This document shows positions 8,545 to 18,521 of a DNA stretch of 64,000 bases, one piece after another. A program made the translations under genes and the position numbers. Position 1 is the stretch's first letter. The number at the start of each line of letters is the position of its first letter. This DNA comes from Streptomyces sp. WAC08241. GTDB taxonomy: Bacteria; Actinomycetota; Actinomycetes; Streptomycetales; Streptomycetaceae. The stretch covers positions 5,148,501 through 5,212,500 of the forward strand of contig CP042279.1 in NCBI GenBank assembly GCA_007858575.1. Direction: 5' to 3'. The notes beneath the pieces were generated by a model. It ran no database searches. It had not been told where the DNA came from and saw nothing but the letters and a program-made list of their open reading frames with translations.

Positions 8545-9102
8545 CTACCCCTGTTCCCACTCGGTCCGGGTGAGTTCATACTCGACTTCACCGTGTTCGG
8601 AGCCCTCGATCGCTTCCGGCCAGTCCCCGGTGAAGTTCCGGACGAAGCACAGGCCCGACTTCTCCATGACGCGGCGGGACCGGGTGTTGACGGTCATCGT
8701 GTTCGCCGTGACCTGCTCGACCTCCAGGTCGGTGAACCCCTTGTGGATCAGGGCCCGGGACCCCTCGGTGGCGTAGCCGTGTCCCCATGCCGCCTGGTTC
8801 AAGCGGTAGCCGAGTTCGACCGCGGCGGTGTTGTGCTCGTCAAACGGCCGGAACTCGAACCAGCCCAGGAAAGTACCGGTTGTCTTATCCTGTGCGGCCC
8901 AGTAGCCGCGGGTCTCCCAGCACGGGTAGTCATGCATGAGTCGCGGCAGGACCCGCGTCTCGATGGCCTCGCGGCTGGTGGGGCGGCCTCCGTTAATGAA
9001 GCGCATGACCTCGGGGTCGTTGTCCAGGGCGAGCAGGTGGTCGGTATCGGCCGTCGTAAACGCGCGCAGGACGAGCCGGTCGGTCTCCAGGAAGTTGGAC
9101 AT
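8545..9102 (-). CDS. RimJ/RimL-type GNAT acetyltransferase
   Basis: Intact. The preferred start ATG 9102 gives MSNFLETDRLVLRAFTTAD, the standard opening of this GNAT subgroup; an upstream in-frame ATG at 9174 lies inside the insertion sequence and adds unlike sequence. YWAAQDKTTGTFLGWFEF and VELGYRLNQAAWGHGYATEG (acetyl-CoA loop) are followed by ANTMTVNTRSRRVMEKSGL. Such enzymes acetylate N-terminal or small-molecule amines. The gene is directly downstream of the transposase gene, on the same strand, so it may now be read from the insertion element. Confidence 0.9.
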   Translation of the reverse strand: MSNFLETDRLVLRAFTTADTDHLLALDNDPEVMRFINGGRPTSREAIETRVLPRLMHDYPCWETRGYWAAQDKTTGTFLGWFEFRPFDEHNTAAVELGYRLNQAAWGHGYATEGSRALIHKGFTDLEVEQVTANTMTVNTRSRRVMEKSGLCFVRNFTGDWPEAIEGSEHGEVEYELTRTEWEQG

Positions 9103-9170
9103 GCCGCGATCTTCACCGTGGGCTGGCCGGGCCTGCCACCAGTTTTCCGGCCGACGGCCGTCGGTGATGT

Positions 9171-10399
9171 TCATGCCGCGCGGGTCGCGGATCGCTCGAC
9201 GAGGAGGCCGTTTTCGAAGCGAGCGCCGGCTCGGACGAGGGCGACAAGGTGCGGTGCGGTGACCGCTCGCCAGCGGGCCTGGGCGGACTCAACGAGTTTG
9301 AAGACCATCGCGAGGGCCGCGGTCGGGCTGCCGGCGCCGCAGGTGACCTTGGTCCGAAGTTTCACGGTGGAGAAGGTCGACTCGATCGGATTCGTCGTCC
9401 TGAGATGGACCCAGTGCTCGGCAGGGAAATCGTAGAACGCCAGCAGCTCGTCGACCTCGCCGGTGATCTTCTTGATGGCCTTGGGGAACTTCGCCCCGTA
9501 CATCTTCTCGAACGCGGTGACCGCCTTCTCGGCGTGCGCACGGTCCTCGGCGTTGTAGATCTTCTGCAGAGCCTTCTTCGCGCCGGGCTGCGCGGACTTC
9601 GGCAACGCGTTCGAGACGTTCCTTGTTTTGTGAACCCAACACCTCTGGTGCCTGGCCTGCGGAAACACCTCCGCCATCGCCCTCCACAAGCCCATCGCGC
9701 CATCGCCGACCACGAGCATCGGGTCGCGCATCCCGCGCCGCCGGCAGTCGTGCAGCAGGCCCGCCCAGGACTCGGTGGACTCGCGCAGCCCCTCGGTGAT
9801 CGCGATGAGTTCCTTGGTGCCATCCACGCGCACGCTCATCAAGACCAGGAGGCAGGAGTGCGTCTGAGACAAGCGGATCTTGGGATGGACGCCGTCGGCC
9901 CAGACGTAGACGTAGCCGGATCCGGCCAGGTCACGGCGCTGGAAGGCGGCGTGGTCGGCGGTCCACTGCTGCGTCAACCGGGTCACCGTGGCCGGCGACA
10001 GCCCGGCAGAGGAGCCCAGGAACTGTTCCATCGCAGGCACGAAGTCGCCCGACGACAGGCCGTGGAGATAGAGCAGCGGCAGCACTTCGCTGATCTTCGG
10101 GGACTTCCGGCACCACGGGGCAAGGATCTTCGACGAGAACCGCTTGCGCTCGCCTGTCACCTCGTCGGTCCGCCTGTCGTTCACGCGCGGCGCGGCGACC
10201 CCGACAGCCCCAGTGGCCGTCGTCACTGTCCTTGGCCAGTGGCGGCCGTTCTCGTCACACTGCCCGGCAAGTTCGGCTATGTACTGGTGGACCTCCGCCT
10301 CCAGGGCGGCGGCCAGCATCCGCCTGGCGCCCTCGCAAACGATCTCGTCGATCAGGGAACCGGCCCAGTGGTGCCGCCCTCGTTAACTACGCTGAGCAT
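9171..10399 (-). mobile_element. IS256-family (Mutator-type) transposase
   Basis: Reads MLSVVNEGGTTGPVP, then LIDEIVCEGARRMLAAALEAE and on to a full-length transposase of about 408 residues. Landmarks: YVWADGVHPKIRL (first catalytic Asp), LMVVGDGAMGLWRAMAEVFP-type segment with the second Asp, HQRCWVHKTRNV, and TTNPIESTFSTVKLRTK with the catalytic Glu. A missing C near 10350 (gttccctg for gttcccctg) separates the first 18 residues; whether the element is active depends on that base. I could not identify terminal inverted repeats or a target duplication by eye, so element ends are not given. Confidence 0.92.
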
Positions 10400-10674
10400 G
10401 GGCGTGCCTTCCCGACCCGCGTTCGCAGCGCGGGTCCACTCGGTGACCTATCGATCACTCGGGAAGGTACGCCCTGTCACGTCCAACCCGAGGCCGATCC
10501 ACAGGTCTTGATCATTGCTCGCACGCCTCGGGCATGTGAGGCAGGCATCACGGAGCACTGAACCAGAGCTGCTATAGCCGTGAGGCGACAAGGCCTAATC
10601 AGCGTTGAGTAAGGACGTCCGTAGCGCTGCACAATCCCCTTACACTCGCGGCTCGACCGAGCTAACTTCTCCAG

Positions 10675-11094
10675 ATGGACTGGGGACCTCTTGCAAGTGT
10701 GGTTGTGGCCACTGTAGGTGTCGGCGGTGTCATGATCGAGCGCCGCAGAAGGGAGCCTCGTGGTCGGGAGCGGATTAAGTCAGATCTTGAGCTCTTGAGC
10801 TTGTTGCCTCCAGACAGTGAGGTGGCTCCTGCGCTCCGGGCGCACATCGAAGGCGGCATCCGACAGTTGGTTGAGGTCGAGGATGTGAAGCGACGTGATC
10901 CATTCGGCATCGCGCTTGCGATCGTGTTCATCCTGATCACCGTGGCTCTCCTCACCGCAAGCTTCCTGAACGGAGGCTGGTACTGGTGGCTCACTGTTCC
11001 TGCTGCCGTGACAGGTATTTTCGGCATTGCTGGGCTGGCTCAGGATGCCACCAAGCGCACCCGTGATGAACGGGGTAGGCCGACAGCCGAGTAG
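10675..11094 (+). CDS. Small membrane protein, unknown
   Basis: Intact, 139 residues. An N-terminal hydrophobic stretch (PLASVVVATVGVGGVMIE) is followed by basic residues and a soluble helical segment (IKSDLELLSLLPPDSEVAP), then two close membrane helices (GIALAIVFILITVALLTASF and WWLTVPAAVTGIFGIAGLA) and a charged tail. Base composition is less G/C-biased than the neighbours (codons such as cttgca, ggagcg, aagtcagat), suggesting recent acquisition, in line with the adjacent insertion sequence. No family recognised. Confidence 0.7.
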   Translation: MDWGPLASVVVATVGVGGVMIERRRREPRGRERIKSDLELLSLLPPDSEVAPALRAHIEGGIRQLVEVEDVKRRDPFGIALAIVFILITVALLTASFLNGGWYWWLTVPAAVTGIFGIAGLAQDATKRTRDERGRPTAE

Positions 11095-11656
11095 TCGAGC
11101 GGAGCTGCTTAAACAGCTCAAGGGAATCACGAGTAGAACGGTGTGTGCCTACATCTCGTACCGCTCGCTCCAACTCCCTCCCGTCTGCCGTCGACCCACA
11201 CGTTGTGGAGCAGACGTGGTGCCGGGCGTCCAGGTGGAGCGCGCCACTGTACGAACGACCTGGACGCCCGGTGCCGTGTCTGCTCGGCTCTGCCTGGGTC
11301 GACGGCAGACGGGATGGGGACCTCGCCGCCACAACCCACCGGCCGGCACCCGCGCACGGGCCCCCGCCATCCCGGAGTCTGAGCGCCTCGCCGGAGGCAT
11401 CATCTTGAACCTGCGGTTGTCCTGCTGCGTCGCGCTTTGCGGAGTCCGCCGAGTTGTCCGCCCTGTTACGTGATGGGTTCTCGACTACCCGCTGCGCGTA
11501 GCGCTCCGCCGGGCGGGGTCGCCGTCGGCGAAGACAGGCGACCTCGCCGTAATGACGGCGAGCTCCCGCGCCGTGCGCGGGTCTTGATGAAGTAGATGAA
11601 CCTGCACAGGTCACCGCGATGGCCTCGCGGGGTGGCACGGGGCTCTTGGAAGTTTT
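11095..11656. other. Gene-free stretch around a palindrome
   Basis: Apart from the palindrome at 11180-11313 I see no coding sequence with proper bias. Base composition is mixed. The part from 11400 to 11650 has short inverted segments (gcgacctcgccgt / acggcgagctc) but no recognised gene, and looks like eroded insertion DNA. Confidence 0.5.
11180..11313. repeat. 134-base nested palindrome (MITE-like)
   Basis: The outer arms cccgtctgccgtcgaccca (11180-11198) and its exact reverse complement (11295-11313) enclose a 9-base mismatch on each side. A second, inner pair of 28-base arms (11208-11235 and 11258-11285) matches at 24 positions and shares the same centre (11246.5). The loop is 22 bases. 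The exact shared symmetry shows a single folded element. No coding capacity. Confidence 0.85.
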
Positions 11657-12210
11657 CTAGGTCGTGGTTCGGGCGGCCCGTTCGCGGAGTTCCTGCGCCT
11701 CCGGGACGCCGTCGTAGCGGCGCAGGCGGACGCGCATGTCCTGGAGGGCGGCCTGGACCTTGACCGAGCGGATGCCGTCCGCGCAGTCGAGGAAGTCGCG
11801 CCAGGTGGACAGGGCGCCGTCGACGTCGCCTTGGCGGAGGCGGACGCCGCCGAGGTCGGCGAGGACGATCGCGCGGGTGCGGCGGCGGTCGAGGCCGTGG
11901 ATGTCGAGGGCGAGGTGGAGGTGTTCCTCGACGGCGACGAGGTCTCCGAGCCGGGCGAGGATCATGCCGGATTCGTGGGCCCAGCGGCCCGGGGAACAGT
12001 GGGCGGCCCAGGAGTCGTCGTTCGCGGTGGCCGGCTTGCCGATGGCGGTCTCGGACAGGGCGAGGTGCTTGGTGGCCGTGCGGCGGCGTTGGCGAGGGTG
12101 GCCTCGTAGTAGGCGACGGCGCGCGGGTTGTCGAGGGTACGGCCGTACTCCACGCAGGCTTCGCCGAGCTGGACGGCTTCCGCGCGGTAGCCGAGGTCGA
12201 CGCACGAGAA
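11657..12210 (-). pseudogene. C-terminal remnant of XRE/TPR regulator
   Basis: Only the TPR-rich C-terminal third is present: DLGYRAEAVQLGEACVEYGR, AVAYYEATLANAAA, then after a frame change near 12090 WAHESGMILARLGDLVAVEE and the ending RRYDGVPEAQELRERAA. This is typical of the large Streptomyces helix-turn-helix regulators with TPR tails, but the HTH and the first TPRs are missing. Similarity stops near 12205, where unrelated sequence on the other strand begins, so the truncation is a real rearrangement. Confidence 0.75.
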
Positions 12211-12214
12211 CGCC

Positions 12215-12385
12215 CTCCCCGCCCGGCACCGCGCGCGGCCGGAGGACCAGATCAAACGCCAGTGCGTCCCGCGCCGTGGCCGGCCCGAGGACGTCGCGGC
12301 CCTGGTGGCGTTCCTCGTGGGCCCCTCCGCCTCGTTCATCACGGGGCAGTCCGTCCACGTCGACGGCGGCTGGCTGCTGCACTGA
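12215..12385 (+). pseudogene. C-terminal remnant of SDR oxidoreductase
   Basis: Frame ending at TGA 12383 reads GRPEDVAALVAFLVGPSASF, then ITGQSVHVDGGWLLH, the standard C-terminus of classical short-chain dehydrogenases. The Rossmann fold and YxxxK catalytic part are absent, so this is a fragment of about 50 residues. It abuts the truncated XRE gene head to head, marking a deletion or insertion scar at about 12205-12215. Confidence 0.8.
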
Positions 12386-12433
12386 GACCGCCGACGAGGA
12401 GAAGACCGTCAACGAGCAAGGAGACAGACCGAC

Positions 12434-12867
12434 ATGATCGAACGCGTCCGCGCCGTCCTCGTCACCGCCGACGACATGATGCTGGTCATCCGCCGGACCA
12501 GGCCCGGCATCCCCGCGTACTGGGTCCTGCCCGGCGGTGTCGAACCCGGCGACGCGTCCCGGGAGGCCGCCCTCCACCGGGAGGTCCACGAGGAGATCGC
12601 GGAAAGGCCGACATCGTCCGCCTCCTCCACACCATGGAGTCCGACGACGAACGCCGGCTCTTCTACCTCGCCCGCATCACGACCTGGTCCTTCGACGACC
12701 GCACCGGCCCCGAGTTCAGCGCCGAGGGCCGCGGTGAGTACGCGCTGGAGGAGGTCCCGCCGACCCTGGAAGGGCTCGACGGCATCGACCTCAAGCCCGA
12801 GGAGATCGCCCACGTCCTGCGGGGAGCCGTCCGTGCCGGAGGCCTCGGAGCCGGGGCAGCGCTCTGA
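12434..12867 (+). CDS. NUDIX hydrolase
   Basis: ATG 12434 follows aaggaga. The protein starts MIERVRAVLVTADDMMLVIR and has the NUDIX box from GGVEPGDASREAALHREVHE with the EE metal ligands, then VRLLHTMESDDERRLFYLAR and a C-terminal helix (GLDGIDLKPEEIAHVLRGA). Such enzymes hydrolyse nucleoside diphosphates linked to another group; the substrate is not evident. A single G is missing near 12601 (gcggaaag for gcgggaaag), shifting the frame in the loop after the NUDIX helix. It sits 49 bases after the SDR remnant. Confidence 0.85.
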
Positions 12868-13003
12868 TCCGTCCCCGAACCGGAAGGCCGTCGCCGTCGC
12901 GTACGGCGCCGCCCGGTGACCGGTCCGGCGGCCCGCGCACGGCCCACGGACGAATCAGCCCCTCCCCGCAGAGAAACCGCAGGTAGGGGCATGATCACGC
13001 GGG

Positions 13004-13765
13004 CTACTTCTTCTTGCCCTGGTTCTTCACGGCCTCGATCGCCGCCGCGGCCGCCTCCGGGTCGAGGTACGTGCCGCCCGGGTTGAGGGGCTTGAAGTTC
13101 TCGTCGAGTTCGTAGACGAGGGGGATGCCGGTCGGGATGTTGAGGCCCGCGATGTCCGCGTCCGAGATGCCGTCCAGGTGCTTGACCAGGGCGCGGAGGC
13201 TGTTGCCGTGGGCGGCGACCAGGACCGTGCGGCCGGTGAGGAGGTCCGGGACGATGCTGTCGTACCAGTACGGGAGCATCCGCTCGACGACGTCCTTGAG
13301 GCACTCCGTGCGCGGGCGCAGCTCCGGCGGGATCGTCTGGTAGCGGGCGTCGTGGGCCTGCGAGTACTCGCTGTCGTCCGACAGGGCCGGCGGCGGGGTG
13401 TCGTACGAGCGGCGCCACAGCATGAACTGCTCCTCGCCGAACTCGGCGAGCGTCTGCGCCTTGTCCTTGCCCTGGAGGGCGCCGTAGTGGCGCTCGTTCA
13501 GGCGCCAGGAGCGGTTCACCGGGATCCAGTGGCGGTCCGCCGACTCCAGGGCGAGCTGCGCCGTGCGGATGGCGCGCTTCTGGAGGGAGGTGTGCAGCAC
13601 GTCGGGCAGCAGACCGGCGTCCTTGAGCAGCTCGCCGCCGCGCGTCGCCTCCTTCTCGCCCTTCGCGGTGAGGTTCACGTCCACCCATCCGGTGAACAGA
13701 TTCTTCTCGTTCCACTCGCTCTCGCCGTGGCGGAGGAGGATCAGCTTGTACGGTGCGTCGGCCAT
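13004..13765 (-). CDS. gpmA: 2,3-bisphosphoglycerate-dependent phosphoglycerate mutase
   Basis: Intact, 253 residues from ATG 13765 (MADAPYKLILLRHGESEWNE). The catalytic LLRHGE motif with the phosphohistidine is at residues 10-15, TSLQKRAIRTAQLAL and RHYGALQGKDKAQ follow, and the second catalytic His is in VLVAAHGNSLRALVK. A Lys-rich tail ends the protein. It interconverts 3- and 2-phosphoglycerate in glycolysis in the cytoplasm. It is divergent from the MFS exporter, sharing an intergenic region of about 120 bases. Confidence 0.96.
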   Translation of the reverse strand: MADAPYKLILLRHGESEWNEKNLFTGWVDVNLTAKGEKEATRGGELLKDAGLLPDVLHTSLQKRAIRTAQLALESADRHWIPVNRSWRLNERHYGALQGKDKAQTLAEFGEEQFMLWRRSYDTPPPALSDDSEYSQAHDARYQTIPPELRPRTECLKDVVERMLPYWYDSIVPDLLTGRTVLVAAHGNSLRALVKHLDGISDADIAGLNIPTGIPLVYELDENFKPLNPGGTYLDPEAAAAAIEAVKNQGKKK

Positions 13766-13834
13766 GCGTACGAGCCTAATCGACCTCCGGGGATTGACGC
13801 GCGTCGTCAATTGAGTGGTGTCCGGCATGAGAGA

Positions 13835-13872
13835 TGCGTAAGTTACGCACAGCCATATAGGGGCTTACGCAT
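13835..13872. promoter_or_regulatory. Operator-like dyad before MFS gene
   Basis: tgcgtaagttacgca (13835-13849) is a perfect palindrome, and a third half-site, ttacgca, lies at 13865-13871, just ahead of the MFS start. Half-sites gcgtaa/ttacgc recur in the TetR/ABC promoter at 32108-32145. Confidence 0.6.
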
Positions 13873-13888
13873 GCCAGGGGCGCCACAC

Positions 13889-15235
13889 ATGTCCATCAGT
13901 ACGCTCAGACGATCGGCCCGCGAGACGGTCTCCGGTCTTCCGCCCGGCTTCTGGTGGCTCTGGCTCTCCACCCTCGTCAACCGGACCGGCGCCTTCGTCC
14001 TCACCTTCCTCTCCCTCTACCCGACCGTCGAGCTCGGGCACTCCGCCTGGTTCGCCGGGCTCGTCGTCGCCCTCCACGGCCTCGGCGGCGTCGCCGGATC
14101 CCCGCTCGGCGGCGCGCTCACCGACCGCTGGGGCCGCCGCCCCACCATGGTCACCATGCACCTCGCGGGCGCCGCCTGCGCCGCCGCCCTCGCCGTCGTC
14201 ACCAGCGCCTGGGGCATCGCCGCCGTCGTCCTGCTGATGGGCGTCGCCATGCAGGCCGTCCGGCCCTCCATCAACGCCACCATCGCCGACATGGTCCCCG
14301 CCCACGACGTGCGCCGCGCCTACGCCCTCAACTACTGGGCCTCAACCTCGGCTTCGCCGTCGCCTCCCTCGGCGGCGGCGCCGCGGCCTTCCTCGGCTAC
14401 CGCACCCTCTTCGTCGTCGACGCCCTCGCCACCGTCCTGTGCGCCGTCATCGTCTTCCTGCGGCTCCCCGAGACCCGGCCCGAGCGGCGGACCTCCACGG
14501 AGGAGAAGTCCGCCGCCGAGCCGAAGGTCAGCATGTTCACCGTGCTGCGCGACGCGCCCTTCCGCACGCTCGTGCTGCTCAACCTGCTCGTCTGCCTCGT
14601 CTTCACCGCGCCCTGGATCGGGCTTCCGCTCACCATGGCCGACCAGGGGCTCTCCGCCTCCTCCTACGGTGCCGTCATCTCCGTCAACGGCGTCGTCATC
14701 GTCGGCTTCCAGCTCCTCGTCAACAAGCTCACCGACAAGCGCTCCCCGTCCTCCTCCTCGTCCTCTCCTCCCTCCTCTTCGCCCTCGGCACCGGCGCCAC
14801 CGCCCTCGCCGGGTCCTCCGTCGCCTTCGCCGCGACCGTGGTCGTCTGGACCGTCGGCGAGATGATCCACGTCCCGACCAACGCCGCCGCCACCGCCCGC
14901 CTCGCCCCCGAGCACGCCCGCGGCCGCTACCAGGGCGTCATGGGCATGTCCTGGGCCGTCGCCGGTTTCGTCGCCCCGATCCTCGCCGGCGCGATCGTCG
15001 ACGGGCCCGGGCCCGACGTGCTGTGGGCGGCCACGGCCGCGATCGGCGTCCTCGCCGCCGCCGGATACGCCACCAAGCTGCGCAAGGCCCTCGCGGAGGA
15101 CGAGGAGACCGGGGCCGTCGCCTCCCCGACTGTTCCCGTTCCCGCGCCCGTGCCCGGTCCCGTGTCCTCTCCCGCGCCCGCCCCCGTCGTCGTGAAGGGC
15201 GAGGACGCCCCCAGGGCCCTCCCGTCAGCACCTGA
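13889..15235 (+). CDS. MFS transporter
   Basis: Start ATG 13889 has agggg eight bases upstream; ATG 13871 in frame is possible. A twelve-helix exporter of the major facilitator family: LSTLVNRTGAFVLTFLSLYP is helix 1 and GGALTDRWGRRPTM holds the conserved D-R-x-G-R-R loop between helices 2 and 3. RYQGVMGMSWAVAGFVAPIL is a late helix with the Tap/MdtH-like pattern. The C-tail is rich in Pro, Ala and Val. Frame breaks near 14341 (gcctcaac for gccctcaac), 14748 (C run) and 15208 (C run) all restore a continuous protein ending at TGA 15233. Confidence 0.9.
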   Translation: MSISTLRRSARETVSGLPPGFWWLWLSTLVNRTGAFVLTFLSLYPTVELGHSAWFAGLVVALHGLGGVAGSPLGGALTDRWGRRPTMVTMHLAGAACAAALAVVTSAWGIAAVVLLMGVAMQAVRPSINATIADMVPAHDVRRAYALNYWASTSASPSPPSAAAPRPSSATAPSSSSTPSPPSCAPSSSSCGSPRPGPSGGPPRRRSPPPSRRSACSPCCATRPSARSCCSTCSSASSSPRPGSGFRSPWPTRGSPPPPTVPSSPSTASSSSASSSSSTSSPTSAPRPPPRPLLPPLRPRHRRHRPRRVLRRLRRDRGRLDRRRDDPRPDQRRRHRPPRPRARPRPLPGRHGHVLGRRRFRRPDPRRRDRRRARARRAVGGHGRDRRPRRRRIRHQAAQGPRGGRGDRGRRLPDCSRSRARARSRVLSRARPRRREGRGRPQGPPVST

Positions 15236-15268
15236 ACCATCAGCACCCGAACCGTCGGCACCCGGGTC

Positions 15269-16184
15269 TCACCCTCCGTCCACTCCGCCCAGTTCTTCAG
15301 GGCGAACCCCCGCCCTCCCTGCGCACTTCGGCCGCCCCCGCCCCGCCGAAGTGCGCGGGTACGACCAGTTCCCGCCGGTCCGCGGCCCGTTCCAGGATCC
15401 GGCGGCGGCCGGCCTCCGCCCCCGCCGGGTCCATGCAGAAGCAACTGTTGTGCGAGGGCTCCAGGAGCTGTACGGGGCTGTGGACGAGGTCCCCGACGAA
15501 GACCGCCCGGTCTCCCCGGACTCCAGGCGCAGCACCGACGACCCGGGGTGTGGCCGGGCAGGGACTCCAGCGTCAGGTTCCCGTCGATGCGGTGCCGCCC
15601 GTCCCACAGCACCGCCAGGCCCTCGCGGTGCACGGGCGCGACGCTGTCCTCGTACACGAGCCGGTCCTGCGCGCGCAGACCGCCGCCGTACGCGTTCCCC
15701 GGGCCGAAGTGGGCGTCGTCGGCCGCCGGGAGGAGGTACCGGGCGTTCGGGAAGGCCGGCACCCACTCGCCCGGCGCGTCGCCGGGCCGGGTGTTCCAGC
15801 CGACGTGGTCCGCGTGCAGGTGCGTGTTCACGACCACGTCCACGTCCTCGGGCCGTACGCCCGCCCGCTCCAGGCCCCCGAGGAGGTCGTCCCGGCGCCG
15901 GTGGAAGAGCGGCGCCGCCGGACGCTCGCGCCCGTCGCCCACCCCCGTGTCGACCAGGACGGTCCGGCCCCCGCTGCGCAGCACCCAGCTCTGGAGCGCC
16001 ATCCGCGCGCTGCCGTCCTCCGGGTTCCAGTGGTCCGGCGCCAGCCACTCCTCGTTGTCCGCCCACAGACCGGGGCCGGCCCCGGCACGAGGTCGCGGGC
16101 CGGCCCGAACGGGCCCCGCCACTCCACGACCCGGACGACCTCGACGTCCCCCAGGACCATGCGCTGTGCGTTCTCTTCGCTCAT
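15269..16184 (-). CDS. Metallo-beta-lactamase-fold hydrolase
   Basis: Begins MSEENAQRMVLGDVEVVRVV. The zinc motif H-x-H-x-D-H is plain in VVNTHLHADHVGWN (about residues 105-115), preceded by GGRTVLVDTGVGDG and followed by LESLPGHTPG and the later VGDLVHSPVQLLEP and ELVVPAHFGG, all standard for class B-fold hydrolases such as lactonases and glyoxalase II relatives. Four or five G-run deletions (near 16075, 15568, 15527, 15302) interrupt the frame. The exact stop is uncertain; GGTGA near 15269 is the best candidate after FALKNWAEW. Substrate unknown. Confidence 0.85.
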
Positions 16185-16268
16185 GCCGTCGAGCCTAGGG
16201 AGGCGTTGGTGGACCGCTCAATGCCGTACGACATGCCCGTACGGCACCGGGAAGGCGAGGGTCCGCCG

Positions 16269-16792
16269 TCAGTCCGCCGGCTTCGGCGGGGGCGTCTTCC
16301 CAGCAGGTTCTTGAACGCGTCCAGGTTCCGGGTCGACTCGCCCCGCGACACCCGCCACTCGTACTCGCGCCGGATCGACGTCGCGAAGCCCAGCTCCAGG
16401 AGCGTGTTGAAGTCGCCGTCCGCCGCCTCCAGGACCGAGCCGAGCAGCCGGTCCAGCTCCCCGGGCGTGACGGCGGCGAGCGGGAGCTTGCCGGTGAGGT
16501 AGACGTCGCCGAGGCCGTCGACGGCGTAACCCACCCCGTACAGCTTGAGGTTGCGCTCCAGGAGCCAGCGGTGGACACCCGCCTCGTTCTCGTCCGGGTG
16601 GCGGACGACGAAGGCGTTGAGCGAGAGGGAGTGGCGGCCCGCGCGGAGGGAGAGCGTCGTGAAGAGCTTGCGCGTGCCCGGGAGCTTGACGACGTAGGAG
16701 CCCGGTTCCGGGGACTCCCACTCCAGCTCCGCGTCGTCGAGCGTGGACTCGATCGTCTGCCGGACGTCCTCTGCGGTCTTGTCCTCAGCCAT
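16269..16792 (-). CDS. YbjN-domain protein
   Basis: ATG 16790-16792 overlaps the mshA stop by eight bases, so translation is coupled. About 174 residues: EDVRQTIESTLDDAELEWES, then the strands SYVVKLPGTRKLFTTLSLRA and the helical half LHRWLLERNLKLYGVGYAVD-type segment with VYLTGKLPLAAVTPGELDR, all typical of the YbjN/sensory-regulator fold, an effector-chaperone-like domain. A G is missing at about 16300 (ctgggaag for ctggggaag), and the true ending is TPPPKPAD at 16269. Role in mycothiol metabolism is only suggested by the operon. Confidence 0.88.
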
Positions 16793-18147
16793 GGTGGGAG
16801 CGTACGCGACGCCGGCCCTCGCGCAGCCGGTGGTCGTGCAGGGCGGCCGTGTAGACGTCCGCCGTGGCCGAGGCCGCCGTGTCCCAGCCGAAGGAGCCCG
16901 CGTGCGCCGCCGCCGCCTCGCCCATCCGGTCCGTCAGGGCCGGGTCGTCGACGAAGCGGCCGAGGGCCCGCGCGTAGTCCGCCGGGTCGTGGCCCTGCAC
17001 GAGGAAGCCGGTCTCGTCGTCCCGTACGGCCACGGGCAGGCTGCCCACCGCCGCCGCGACGACCGGGTGCCGGCCGCCTGCGCCTCTATGGCGACCAGGC
17101 CGAAGGACTCGCTGTACGAGGGCATGACGAGGACGCTGGCCGCGCGGAACCAGTCCGCGAGCCGCTCCTGCCCCACCGGCGGGTGGAAGCGCACGATGTC
17201 CGCGATGCCCAGCCGGGCGGCGAGCTTCTGGAGCCCCTCCGGCTTGGCCAGGCCGCTGCCGCTCGGGCCGCCGACCACCGGGACGACCATGCGGGAGCGC
17301 AGGGACGGGTCCCGGTCCAGGAGCCGGGCGGCCGCCCTGAGCAGGATGTCCGGGGCCTTCAGCGGCTGTATCCGGCCGGCGAAGACCGGCACGAAGGCGT
17401 CCTGCGGCAGCCCGAGCCGGGCGCGGGCGGCGGCGCGCCCGTCGGCGGGGCGGAAGCGGTCGAGGTTGACGCCCGGGTGGACGACCGCGATCTTGCCGGG
17501 GTCCGCGTCGTAGAAGCGGGCCAGCTCGTCGGCCTCCTCGGCCGTGTTGGCGATCAGCCGGTCGGCGGCGGAGACGATCTGGGTCTCGCCGATCACGCGG
17601 GCCGCCGGCTCGGGGGTGTCGCCCTCGGCGAGCGAGGCGTTCTTGACCTTCGCCATGGTGTGCATCGCGTGGACGAGCGGGACGCCCCAGCGCTGGGCGG
17701 CGAGCCAGCCGACGTGGCCGGAGAGCCAGTAGTGGGAGTGGACGAGGTCGTAGTGGCCGGGCGGTGGCCCGCCCACGCCTGCATCACGCCGTGCGTGAAG
17801 GCGCAGAGCTGGGCCGGCAGCTCCTCCTTGGCCAGGCCCTCGTACGGGCCGGCGTCCACGTGCCGCACGAGCACGCCCGGGTCAGCTCGACCACCGGGGG
17901 CAGGCCGCCGGTGGTGGACCGGGTGAAGATCTCCACCTCGATGTCGATGGCCGCGAGGCGCTTCGCCAGCTCGACGATGTAGACGTTCATGCCGCCCGCG
18001 TCGCCGGTGCCCGGCTGGTGCAGCGGCGAGGTGTGGACGCTGAGCATGGCCACGCGCCGGGGGTGCGGGCCGGCCGGGGAGCCGGAGCCGGGCCGGCGCC
18101 GGGTGCCGGTGGCGGGTACCGGCGAACCGGGACACGTACTGGCTCAC
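16785..18147 (-). CDS. mshA: D-inositol-3-phosphate glycosyltransferase MshA
   Basis: Mycothiol pathway step one: joins UDP-GlcNAc to 1D-myo-inositol 3-phosphate. GTG 18147 starts VSQYVSRFAGTRHRHP; GT4 features follow: VHTSPLHQPGTGDAGGMNVY, VHSHYWLSGHVGWLAAQRWG, FVPVFAGRIQPLKAPDILLR and the nucleotide-binding SYSESFGLVAIEAQAAGTPV with the E-x7-E motif. Frame breaks lie in C/G runs near 18065, 17880, 17762 and 17070. Total length about 450, normal for MshA. It is co-transcribed with the YbjN gene downstream, as in other streptomycetes. Confidence 0.95.
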
Positions 18148-18521
18148 GTCGGCGGTCCTTCCGCTCGGGCGCCGGGACCGGGGCCGGGGCGGAGTCGGGG
18201 TCGCGCACCGGGTCTTCGGTCTTCGGCTTTCGGGCTGAGCTGTTCGGGCGGGCTGAGCTGGGGCGGGCGGGTCGAGCTGTCCGGTCGGGCCGAGCTGCTC
18301 GGTCGTACGGTCGGACTCGGTCGTACGGTCGGGCTGGGCCGTACGGTCGGGCTCGTCATGCGGTCGGGCTCGGTCGCGCGGTCGGGCAGCACGGCCGGAG
18401 GGCGCGGTACGTCCTCCAGCCGCGACAACAGCGGAATGCCCCCTTCCATTCCGGTGACGGGGGCGTTTTGCCAATTCATTGCCGGGGCGGCCCCGCCCTC
18501 CGCACCCCTTACGCTCTTCGC

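Noticed and set aside
14439..16502. A nearly 690-codon reading frame running through the MFS end and the opposite-strand hydrolase
   Set aside because: Only its first 250 codons match an MFS protein; the remainder is antisense to the metallo-beta-lactamase-fold gene and results from a missing base near 15208.
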